Shown piece after piece: positions 29,011 through 36,325 of a stretch of DNA of 64,000 nt. The notes under the pieces were generated by a model. That model was given only the letters and a program-made list of their open reading frames with translations. It was not told the origin of the DNA and did no database searches. The stretch's first letter is position 1; every line of letters begins with the position of its first letter. The translations under genes were made by a program, and so were the position numbers. The DNA is from JALZCH01 sp036387135 (GTDB lineage Bacteria > Acidobacteriota > Blastocatellia > Pyrinomonadales > Pyrinomonadaceae), in contig DASVUH010000055.1 in assembly GCA_036387135.1 (NCBI GenBank), positions 33,816 through 97,815 on the forward strand. Direction: 5' to 3'.

Positions 29011-30752
29011 AATTAAAAATCTTCACAGCAATTACTGTCGTTTCCGTTTTTGCGCTAATCGTCTTTTCGCAGTTTAACCGCAAAGCTTTCGACGCTGCCG
29101 AAGATTTTCCGCGCGAAGCGCTCGTGTATGTTCAGATTGCCGATCTACCGGCTTTGATCAAGCTTTGGAACGAATCAACTCTAAAGAAAAAGTATCTCGA
29201 AAGCGAAAACTTCAGGGATTTTAAAAATCGCCATTTAGGTTTAAAACTGGCAAGCCGTTGGGAAGAATTCAACAACGCAGCCGGGTTTCCCCTCGATTTG
29301 GATGTATTGAGCAATTTAACGGCAAACCGAGCCGCAATAGCGATTTACGACATCGGGAAGCTTGAATTTGTTTTTATTGCGCCGATGAATGATTCAATTT
29401 TTACGGCAACGAAATTCGTTCAGAATCAAGATAAATTTCAGGAACAAACGCTCGAAGACGGGACAATCGTTTTCCGCGCAAATGTGGAGGCAGATAGAGG
29501 GCGGCAAAAGCAGGAGCTGATTTTTACTTATTATAAAGGGCGTTTTATTCTTGCGACCGGCGAAAAACTGCTCGCGCAAACTTTAGCGAACATAAACGGA
29601 AAAGCGGGTAAAAACAGTTTATCTGATGAACCTGCATTTAAAGCTTTGGTTGAAAAAATAGAACCGCACACGGCAACCGTCTGGGTTAATCAAACTGCTC
29701 TGAACGAAGATTATTACTTTAAGAATTACTGGCTGATGTCGAATGTCGCTGATCTTAAAAATATTCGTGCCGGAGTTTTCGATTTTTCGTTAGAAGAAGG
29801 GCAAATCATTGAACACCGAAAATTTCTCCTCGATCAAGCCCTCAATCGGACTTCTATAGAACCGGAAAAAGCCGAAAAGAGTCTTGCCTTTTTACCCGTC
29901 GAAGTTCCCTTTTATCGCTTACAGGCGGCGAATAAATTGATTATTAATAAAGCATTTCGGAATACATTGTTTGGGCGGCACGAAACTACCGAAAAAAACG
30001 ATCCCCGCAATCATTATTACCGGTCTTTTGATTTCGACGATTTTAACGGAGAGGATTACAGTTATCTCAGCGAAAATTTTGATAAATCAATTGATGAAGC
30101 TGATAATGAAGAAATTATAAGCCAGCTTCACAACTACGAAATTGATTTCGCAAATTTGCTTCAGCCGGCAAATCCGCAGACTGTTTTGACATTTACCGCA
30201 CCAAAGGTTTTGCCGTCGCCGCTTTTTGTTGATTTTCAGAACACCGCTATTTTTAATCTGGATAAGCCTGATAATTTTAACCGGGAATTGTTCGAATCAG
30301 CAGTGAATGAAAGCTTTTTGTCTAAAACTGTAATTTCTTCTCCAAATGTTAGATTATTGTGGGAAACAAAAAGCGAAAATGATATAACGTGGCGCGAAGT
30401 CAGTTTGCCGATGCTTGGTTTGAAAACCTGCTATGCCGTACTTGGAAACGAGCTTATTGTGTCTAATAACTCGGAATTTATGCGGCAGGTGCGGATTAAT
30501 GAAAAAAATCCGGGAAATGCAATTAAAAGCTTCTCGTTTACCGAATTGTCTGTATTAAACTTCGATCAAAGAGAAAATGCTTACGACCAAATTTTCTCTC
30601 AGCTTGCACGGAAAAATGCCGCCGATGATTTCTTTACTGAAAATATAAAGAGCTTGCTTGATTCCGCCGAAAAAATTAAAAGAGTTGAAGTTAAAAGAAG
30701 CTGCCTGCGAAACGTTCTTAACGAGCAAGTCACAATAAGTCTCAGAAATTGA
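29007..30752 (+). CDS. membrane-anchored protein of unknown function (DUF3352-like)
   Basis: A 581-residue protein, last in the coupled operon, starting at the ATGA overlap with the giant repeat gene. One N-terminal membrane anchor or signal segment (FTAITVVSVFALIVFSQF) precedes a large extracytoplasmic part. Segments such as ALVYVQIADLPALIKLWNES, TANRAAIAIYDIGKLEFVFIAP and LIFTYYKGRFILATGEKLLAQTL recall DUF3352-type proteins, which have a start like this and paired open-faced sheets. The assignment is by eye and weak. No catalytic motif is visible. Its strict coupling to the VIT/vWA and repeat genes suggests a shared extracytoplasmic machine. Confidence 0.82.
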   Translation: MKLKIFTAITVVSVFALIVFSQFNRKAFDAAEDFPREALVYVQIADLPALIKLWNESTLKKKYLESENFRDFKNRHLGLKLASRWEEFNNAAGFPLDLDVLSNLTANRAAIAIYDIGKLEFVFIAPMNDSIFTATKFVQNQDKFQEQTLEDGTIVFRANVEADRGRQKQELIFTYYKGRFILATGEKLLAQTLANINGKAGKNSLSDEPAFKALVEKIEPHTATVWVNQTALNEDYYFKNYWLMSNVADLKNIRAGVFDFSLEEGQIIEHRKFLLDQALNRTSIEPEKAEKSLAFLPVEVPFYRLQAANKLIINKAFRNTLFGRHETTEKNDPRNHYYRSFDFDDFNGEDYSYLSENFDKSIDEADNEEIISQLHNYEIDFANLLQPANPQTVLTFTAPKVLPSPLFVDFQNTAIFNLDKPDNFNRELFESAVNESFLSKTVISSPNVRLLWETKSENDITWREVSLPMLGLKTCYAVLGNELIVSNNSEFMRQVRINEKNPGNAIKSFSFTELSVLNFDQRENAYDQIFSQLARKNAADDFFTENIKSLLDSAEKIKRVEVKRSCLRNVLNEQVTISLRN

Positions 30753-30891
30753 TTTAAAAGAATATTGCTTCTTTTACAGAAGTTTGCCCTTTCCAGATAC
30801 TAAAACATTGATATTTTGAATCGTATTAATTATATTTGAGCGGGCTTCATCTTTCGGCTCAAAAGAACTTCTTAGAAAAGGAAAACAATCA

Positions 30892-32892
30892 ATGAAAATC
30901 TCACACAACTGGCTGATAGCCTGCTTTTTGTTGTGCTTTGCTTTAACCGGCGCAGCTTTGGCTCAGCAGCAGGGACGCGACTTAAATAAAGAAGAAAAAC
31001 TCCGGCAGCAATTACAAAAAATTGCCCCGAAAGTAGTTAACGGATTTAAAGCCGCGACCGATGCTTTGGATGAAAAGAATTATGAAGAATCCGCGAGACT
31101 TTACAACGAAGTTCTCGCGCAAGCTCCGAATTTTGAACCGGCGCTGAGGCGTTTGGGATTCGCTTTGATTGGAATCGGCAAACGCGACGAAGGCTTAAAA
31201 ATGAGCCAAAAAGCTCTCGCTCTTAACCGTTCTTCCGATAATTTGTTCAGTTACGCTCTCGCTCTGACGGAACGGGGCGTAAATAACTATCAGCCGACGG
31301 AAACAGAATTGGAACAAGCCCTGGCATTGTCAAAAGAAGCAATGCAAAAAGACACCGAAAACGATTCCGATTATGCAACTGCTGTCGCAGAATTCGCTTT
31401 ATCGCTAAATCGCGAGCAGGATTTTCTTGATGCTTCCAGATTTTTAGCAGAAAAATATCCCGATTTTATGGCGACGCATTATTTCAACTCGATTCGTCTG
31501 GCAAACGATGGGAACTTTTCTGCGGCGGAAGCTGAAATCAGAAAAGCCGAAAGTTTAGGTTTGCCGCCCGAAGCCGCAAAAGAAATTTTGTCGGGAATCG
31601 AACGTGCAAAACGCGGAGAATATCAGTCAGGAAATGCTTCGAACAATAGTTTTATCGGTGATTTCCGGTTTGGTGCTTATTTTTATTACGGACTGTATCT
31701 GGTCGGTGCCTGGGCTTTAGGTTTGCTGACCCTATTCGTAGCGGGAAAAATTCTATCAGCCAAAACTTTGCGCTCGATTGAAAATTCGGACCCGAATGAC
31801 ATCACAGGCGGCGGGCAGGAAGGTTTACGTAAAATTTATAAAAACGTTATCACCATCGCAGGAGTCTATTATTACCTTTCGCAGCCAATCGTGATGCTGC
31901 TGGTTGTCGTCGCCGTATTGGGAGCAATAATGTTTTTCTTATGGCTCGGCTGGATTCCGGTCAAATTGCTGCTCATTCTTGTGATAGTCGGAGCGATGAC
32001 GATTTTTTATATGATTAAGTCGCTCTTGGTGCGAAACAAAACGGACGACCCCGGACGCGCGCTGAGAGAAGATGAAGCGCCGCAGCTTTGGGCTTTGGCG
32101 CGCGACGTTGCAAAAGCGATTAATACCCGCCCGGTAGATGAAATTCGTCTGACGCCCGGCAGCGAATTAGCGGTCTACGAGCGCGGAAGCATCAGGATGA
32201 AAATGCAGGATAAAGCCGAGCGTATTCTTATCATCGGTGTCGCTACTCTTAACGATTTCAGTCAAAATGCTTTTCGCGCCGTGCTGGCTCACGAATACGG
32301 GCATTTTTCAAACCGCGATACGGCGGGCGGCGCTGTCGCCCTGCGTGTGGAGAATGATATTATCCGGCTCGCTCAAGCAATGGCGCAAAACGGCACGGCG
32401 ACAGTTTACAACATCGCCTTTCAATTTCTCCGCGTTTATCACTTTCTCTTTCGCCGCATCACGCACGGAGCGACTCGGTTGCAGGAAATATTGGCTGATC
32501 GTGTTGCCGTTCATCAATACGGGGCGGATGCTTTCCGCGAAGGTTTAACGCACGTCGTTCGTCGAGGCGTAGAGTTTAATCATCTTGCCGCAAAAGAGAT
32601 AAATGCCGCATATAATTCCAACCGCTCGCTTCAGAATTTATACGAAATGACGGAGCAGGATGAAACTGTCAGAAAAAATCTGGAACAGGAATTTAATGAA
32701 GCCATTAACAGCCTAACGACTGAAGATGACACGCACCCGAGTCCCCAGGATAGGTTTAAATTGGCAAATCAAATAAAAAGCAAAGAATCATTGCCTATAA
32801 ATGGAATGGTGTGGGATTTATTCAAAGATAGAGAGACGGTAACAAAGGAAATGAACCAAATGCTGGAAACTATTGTTAGAACAAATCTGTAG
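30892..32892 (+). CDS. TPR plus M48-family zinc metalloprotease membrane protein
   Basis: A 666-residue protein with a signal peptide (FLLCFALTGAALAQQ) and AAAGGAAA-type purines upstream of the ATG. Residues about 30-250 form TPR-like helices (LDEKNYEESARLYNEVLAQAPNFEPALRRLG). Three hydrophobic helices follow (about 260-385; GLYLVGAWALGLLTLFVAG, VVAVLGAIMFFLWLGWI, LLILVIVGAMTIFYMI). The M48 catalytic part then has HEYGH with zinc ligands H467 and H471 and catalytic E468; the third ligand lies in QEILADRVAV. M48 enzymes (HtpX, Oma1, BepA types) degrade or quality-control membrane and envelope proteins. The N-terminal TPR unit is unusual in order, since BepA has TPRs after the protease. It stands alone, 139 bp after the preceding operon. 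Confidence 0.93.
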   Translation: MKISHNWLIACFLLCFALTGAALAQQQGRDLNKEEKLRQQLQKIAPKVVNGFKAATDALDEKNYEESARLYNEVLAQAPNFEPALRRLGFALIGIGKRDEGLKMSQKALALNRSSDNLFSYALALTERGVNNYQPTETELEQALALSKEAMQKDTENDSDYATAVAEFALSLNREQDFLDASRFLAEKYPDFMATHYFNSIRLANDGNFSAAEAEIRKAESLGLPPEAAKEILSGIERAKRGEYQSGNASNNSFIGDFRFGAYFYYGLYLVGAWALGLLTLFVAGKILSAKTLRSIENSDPNDITGGGQEGLRKIYKNVITIAGVYYYLSQPIVMLLVVVAVLGAIMFFLWLGWIPVKLLLILVIVGAMTIFYMIKSLLVRNKTDDPGRALREDEAPQLWALARDVAKAINTRPVDEIRLTPGSELAVYERGSIRMKMQDKAERILIIGVATLNDFSQNAFRAVLAHEYGHFSNRDTAGGAVALRVENDIIRLAQAMAQNGTATVYNIAFQFLRVYHFLFRRITHGATRLQEILADRVAVHQYGADAFREGLTHVVRRGVEFNHLAAKEINAAYNSNRSLQNLYEMTEQDETVRKNLEQEFNEAINSLTTEDDTHPSPQDRFKLANQIKSKESLPINGMVWDLFKDRETVTKEMNQMLETIVRTNL

Positions 32893-32969
32893 ATTTCTGC
32901 AATTGTTTTAGGTTGATAGAAGCACCTTGAAATTCATAAGGCAATCATATTTGACACTATAATTTAGAG

Positions 32970-33113
32970 CCTTCCGATATGCCGGCAGCTGCCGATTATG
33001 ATGGAAACGGCAAAGCTGACATTGCAGTTTTTCGTGCTGGAAATTGGTATTCGTTGAGCAGCTCAAACAATCAATTCAACATTCTGAAACGACGCCTTTG
33101 GCTTTGCCGGAAG
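32970..33113 (+). pseudogene. fragment of an FG-GAP/VCBS repeat protein
   Basis: An isolated translation PSDMPAAADYDGNGKADIAV then FRAGNWYSLSSSNNQFN matches one repeat unit of the FG-GAP region encoded at about 41930-42750 (ADYDGDGKADVSVFRP, NSSNNQF). A one-base frame change then gives AFGFAG, the expected start of the next linker. There is no start signal, no preceding repeat and no continuation, so this is debris of a longer gene, diverged from the copy in the island. Its 3' edge reaches the stop of the neighbouring minus-strand GGDEF-EAL gene. Confidence 0.75.
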
Positions 33114-33116
33114 CTG

Positions 33117-34928
33117 TTACATTGAGCCGTAAGTTTCAACGACAGATACATTACCGAGTGCTTGAACATATTCAAATTCATTTGATTGAATCTGTTCCTG
33201 CCACTGTTGTTTCAATAAACGGCTCACATCGTGTGAATTTACCGGTTTTGAATAATAAAATCCCTGCCCGTAATCGCACGATAAATCAGAAAGCATTGCA
33301 ATGTGTTCTTCCGTTTCTATGCCTTCGGCGACAACGGATTTCCCTAGCTCATTGGCAAGTGTAATGATCGTTTTAACAATTCCCAGGCTCTCTTTGTCAA
33401 CGCACATATTATTAACAAAAGAGCGATCAATTTTGAGAATGTCGAACGGAAAGCGATGCAGGTAGCTTAATGACGAATATCCCGTGCCAAAATCATCAAT
33501 GGAAATTTGAATTCCCATCAGCTTCAGCTCTCTGAGCATTTCGGTGGCAGATAACATATCCGCCATCAACAGGCTTTCGGTTACTTCCAGCCGTAAATTG
33601 TTCGGCTGGATGCCCGTCCTGATGAGAATATCGGTGATCTCTTTGATCAAATTACTTTGCGAGAATTGCTTACCGGAAACATTGACGCTTACCGTTAGCG
33701 GTTTGGTACTCGGAAAGGCTTTCTGCCAATTGCAGGCTTCGCGGCAGGACTGTTCAAGAATTTTTAATCCAATAGGAATAATAAGTCCCGTTTCCTCAGC
33801 TACGGGTATAAAAGTTGAAGGCGAGATAAGATTGCGCTCGGGATGCAGCCAGCGGGCAAGAGCTTCAAACCCAACGATTTTTCCGGTTCTTAGTGAAACT
33901 ATCGGCTGATAGAAAGGCATTAGCTCGTTTGCGTTTATTGCGTTTCGCAATTCATTCTCGATTTTCAATGCGTTCACTGCCTGAGCATGCATCTTCTGAT
34001 CGAAAATCTCATGTCTGGCTTTCCCGTTTGATTTGGCGCGATACATAGCGGTATCGGCATCGCGGAGTATATCTTCCGGTTTATCGTAACCGATTCTTGA
34101 ATAAGCAATGCCGATTGAAGCGGAGGTATAAAAATTATGCCCGTTCAAATCAAATGGCTCTTTCAAACAATTATGAATCCGTTCTGCAATATCAGTTGCA
34201 TCTTTGGAAGCGGAAATGCCGTCAAGCAGTATTGCAAACTCATCGCCGCTTAAACGAGCAATTGTATCCGTTCCGCGCAGGCATTTCTCCAACCGCAACG
34301 AAAGCCCGACCAGCAGTTCGTCTCCCATTTCGTGACCGAGACTGTCGTTTACGATTTTGAATCTATCAAGATCAACGAAAACGACGGCAAATTCATAGTT
34401 CCTGACTTTCTTAGACCGTTCAATCGCCTCGCTCAATTTGTTTGAAAATAAAGCGCGGTTCGGCAGACCAGTTAAATGATCGTGAAAAGCCGCATAATAA
34501 ATCTGTCTTTCGGCTTCTTTGCGATCTGAAATATCTTGAATTTGAAAAATTATATGGTGAGGATTATTTTGCGCATCTCGAATCAATGTCGCGTTTTGAA
34601 GAACCCAGATGCAATGACCTTGTTGATGAAAGTATCTTTTCTCTGATTGATAACTTGGAATAATCCCATCAATCAATTGATTCATGTTCAACAATTCCTG
34701 CTGGAGATCCTCGGTATGAGAAATAGTCTGAAAGTTTGTTGAAATTAAATCTTCCTCTTTATAACCGAGCGTATCGCAGAGCGCGGGGCTGGCTTTTAAC
34801 CATTTCCCATTAAGATCAATAATCGCTATTTTCAAAGCTGCGGCAAGTTTACTTTGAAAGTAATAGTTGCTTTCGATAAAACTACGCAATAATTTACCTT
34901 TTTGAGCTTGGATTTGATTCAGTGGCAT
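33117..34928 (-). CDS. PAS-GGDEF-EAL cyclic-di-GMP protein
   Basis: A protein of about 603 residues from ATG 34928 (a TTG five codons earlier is possible). A PAS domain (about 30-150; KIAIIDLNGKWLKASPALCDTLGY, IIFQIQDISDRKEAE) precedes a GGDEF domain with active-site variant SGDEF and an upstream RxxD (RGTD) inhibitory-site motif. The EAL domain has FEALARW, the EVTES and IDDFGTGYSS metal-binding motifs, KIDRSF and AEGIET, so both halves keep their catalytic residues. It may make or break cyclic-di-GMP depending on the PAS signal; such tandem proteins are often net phosphodiesterases. It is cytoplasmic with no membrane helix. It stands alone next to accessory DNA, and its last 15-20 residues run into the FG-GAP debris boundary. 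Confidence 0.94.
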   Translation of the reverse strand: MPLNQIQAQKGKLLRSFIESNYYFQSKLAAALKIAIIDLNGKWLKASPALCDTLGYKEEDLISTNFQTISHTEDLQQELLNMNQLIDGIIPSYQSEKRYFHQQGHCIWVLQNATLIRDAQNNPHHIIFQIQDISDRKEAERQIYYAAFHDHLTGLPNRALFSNKLSEAIERSKKVRNYEFAVVFVDLDRFKIVNDSLGHEMGDELLVGLSLRLEKCLRGTDTIARLSGDEFAILLDGISASKDATDIAERIHNCLKEPFDLNGHNFYTSASIGIAYSRIGYDKPEDILRDADTAMYRAKSNGKARHEIFDQKMHAQAVNALKIENELRNAINANELMPFYQPIVSLRTGKIVGFEALARWLHPERNLISPSTFIPVAEETGLIIPIGLKILEQSCREACNWQKAFPSTKPLTVSVNVSGKQFSQSNLIKEITDILIRTGIQPNNLRLEVTESLLMADMLSATEMLRELKLMGIQISIDDFGTGYSSLSYLHRFPFDILKIDRSFVNNMCVDKESLGIVKTIITLANELGKSVVAEGIETEEHIAMLSDLSCDYGQGFYYSKPVNSHDVSRLLKQQWQEQIQSNEFEYVQALGNVSVVETYGSM

Positions 34929-35106
34929 TTGTTTATAAAGCAATTATTAGGCAAAGCTGGATAAGATAATTACAAAAGAGCAAAACTCTTCATCCGAATG
35001 AATCGCAATAAGTGTACCAACACTCGAAATCTAGTTTTAAAAAGCAAATAACAGTAAGTTTGAAATTTACTGTCTACAAATTTCTGTCAAAATGAGTAAC
35101 ACGCTT

Positions 35107-35130
35107 TGTCATTTTGATTGAAAAATGACA
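35107..35130. repeat. perfect 9 bp palindrome (TGTCATTTT/AAAATGACA)
   Basis: TGTCATTTT at 35107-35115 and AAAATGACA at 35122-35130 form a hairpin with a 6-base loop. It is the first of three consecutive inverted repeats between the GGDEF-EAL gene and the integrase debris. There is no gene in 34929-35321. Confidence 0.7.
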
Positions 35131-35152
35131 GACCCGTGTCGGGGAGATTTCA

Positions 35153-35219
35153 CGGCTTTGTTGCAGAAGCCCGATTTATCACAGGTTTTGCAACAGAACG
35201 CGCTTCTGCAACAAAGCCG
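35153..35219. repeat. 18 bp perfect inverted repeat, MITE-like
   Basis: CGGCTTTGTTGCAGAAGC at 35153-35170 is exactly inverted at 35202-35219, around 31 bases. The GGCTTTGTTGCA core resembles terminal inverted repeats of IS6-type elements (GGNNCTGTTGCA), but the whole unit is only 67 bp and has no transposase. It could be a miniature derivative or a folded transcript element. No flanking target duplication was identified. Confidence 0.7.
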
Positions 35220-35238
35220 ACAAAGCCGGTTTCGGTCG

Positions 35239-35284
35239 TTTTTGAGACAATCCGTTGAAATTAGAAATCTACCGTCTCAAAAAA
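35239..35284. repeat. GAGAC-family inverted repeat
   Basis: TTTTTGAGAC (35239-35248) and its complement GTCTCAAAAA (35274-35283) flank 25 bases. The same arm recurs in hairpins at 39252-39281 and around 43096-43318, and singly at about 50153-50163, always in noncoding DNA of this accessory region. Confidence 0.65.
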
Positions 35285-35321
35285 TCAGATGTAAATCTCG
35301 ACAGCAGTTTTCTGAGTATAC

Positions 35322-35716
35322 AAGTGGGTAAGACAAAATCGGCTCGTCGGCGCATTCCTTTGACTGCACGGGCAAAGGCAATCTAAAAAAACCGAATTGA
35401 AAATGCTGGTGACGATTATCTTTTTGCAGGAGGATGCGCCTGTAACGATGTAAAAAATTCGATTGTGCAACAAAACAATGCTCATGCAGGTGCGCTGAAA
35501 CGAACAGAATTTAAAAAACTTCGAATTTACGATTTACGCCATATCTTTGCCTCAGGAATGGCAATGGCTGGAGTTGATCTTGTAACCTTGCGGCATTGCC
35601 CGCACACAGCCGGGTTCAAATGGTGATGCGACACGCGCATCCTGTCGAAGCTCGCAAAATTGATGTCTGTTGCTAAACTCGAATCCTTTGACGCCGCAAA
35701 GCGGAAAGCAGGTTAA
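35322..35716 (+). pseudogene. decayed tyrosine integrase, C-terminal part (copy A)
   Basis: Three-frame reading recovers a tyrosine recombinase catalytic domain: GKTKSARRRIPLT, then an in-frame TAA, NRIENAGDDYLFAGG, NNAHAGALKR, IYDLRHIFASGMAMAGVDLVTL, a one-base deletion, then AHSRVQMVMRHAHPVEARKIDV and a terminal stop at 35714-35716. It aligns closely with copy B (43783-44202). The expected nucleophile in RYAHP is His here, so the enzyme is dead even apart from the nonsense codon and frameshift. The N-terminal half is absent. It lies 79 bp before a tRNA-Cys 3'-end copy, the expected arrangement of an integrase beside its attachment site. Confidence 0.85.
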
Positions 35717-35758
35717 TGTGTAAAGAGTCCTCACAAATGTCCCCACAATAGCAAAAAG

Positions 35759-35795
35759 GCGTTTCGCTAAAGATAGCTGAAACGCTCTTATTATT
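35759..35795 (+). terminator. possible intrinsic terminator after integrase copy A
   Basis: GCGTTTC (35759-35765) pairs with GAAACGC (35779-35785), with an inner GCT/AGC pairing, followed by TCTTATTATTT. The tail is only moderately U-rich. It lies between the integrase remnant and the attachment-site repeat. Confidence 0.4.
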
Positions 35796-35839
35796 TGGAG
35801 GCGGCGATTGGAATCGAACCGATGAATAAAGGTTTTGCA
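35796..35839. repeat. attachment-site copy: 3' end of tRNA-Cys
   Basis: These 44 bases repeat the 3' half of the tRNA-Cys gene at 44298-44341 with a single difference (T for C in the T stem) in the same orientation. They include the T arm, the CCA end and the anticodon loop up to GCA; beyond that the two sequences part. This is the signature of site-specific integration into a tRNA 3' end: the intact gene at one junction and a partial copy at the other, 8502 bp apart. Automatic tools may wrongly score it as a tRNA. Confidence 0.88.
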
Positions 35840-35859
35840 AACATTGCAACCCATATTTT

Positions 35860-35934
35860 ATAGAATGGTATGGAGCATTATGGGCTGTATTTATTGGCTT
35901 TATTTTTCTGCTTATTCACTCCATACCACTCTAT
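35860..35934. repeat. inverted repeat inside the left island end
   Basis: ATAGAATGGTATGGAG (35860-35875) and CTCCATACCACTCTAT (35919-35934) match as an inverted repeat in 15 of 16 positions. They lie about 20 bases inside the attachment copy and could be binding sites for the recombinase or its accessory factor. No coding content. Confidence 0.5.
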
Positions 35935-35946
35935 CTATACACATAC

Positions 35947-35966
35947 CCGCTACGTTTTCCGCTACG
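35947..35966. repeat. island-end repeat CGCTACG-N5-CGCTACG, left copy
   Basis: A 20-base sequence built of two CGCTACG units occurs here and identically at 44214-44233, each about 65-110 bases from an attachment copy. The position suggests recombinase arm-type sites. The function is inferred from placement alone. Confidence 0.6.
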
Positions 35967-36056
35967 TTTCCATAGGTGGAACTGATTTGGATTGAAAGTG
36001 TAGAGTCGAACGCCAGGAACGAGCGATTTCAGCAGATGGTTGTTGACTTTGAAGGA

Positions 36057-36084
36057 TGCACCTGGCACGACTCGAACATGCGGC
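36057..36084 (-). other. possible tRNA 3'-end fragment
   Basis: On the minus strand this reads as a T arm (stem GCATG, loop TTCGAGT, stem CGTGC) followed by CAGGTGCA, as in the last 25 bases of a tRNA. There is no CCA, no anticodon arm and no 5' half. It may be a remnant of another integration event or chance resemblance. The stretch 35967-36325 otherwise holds no gene. Confidence 0.35.
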
Positions 36085-36325
36085 ATTTTGATTCGTAGTT
36101 CTTTTCAGCTTGTTTCCACAGAATGTCACTGAGTATCACAGCATTATTTCTACTGCTGCTTAGCGAGTGCTTCGTTACTTAGTGACTGTCCTTTGTTGTA
36201 TCTACTTGGTATCGGGAAAATCATCTGGCAAAAGGCATTAAAAAAAAACTTACGCTTTTGCTTGCGAGACTGTAAAATATTCTGTAATTTCGGCAAATCT
36301 TAGATTGTTTTCGCAAAAAAATCTT

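Noticed and set aside
35796..35839. A second tRNA-Cys gene
   Set aside because: Only the 3' half is present; no D arm or 5' acceptor strand follows, so it is an attachment copy and not a tRNA.
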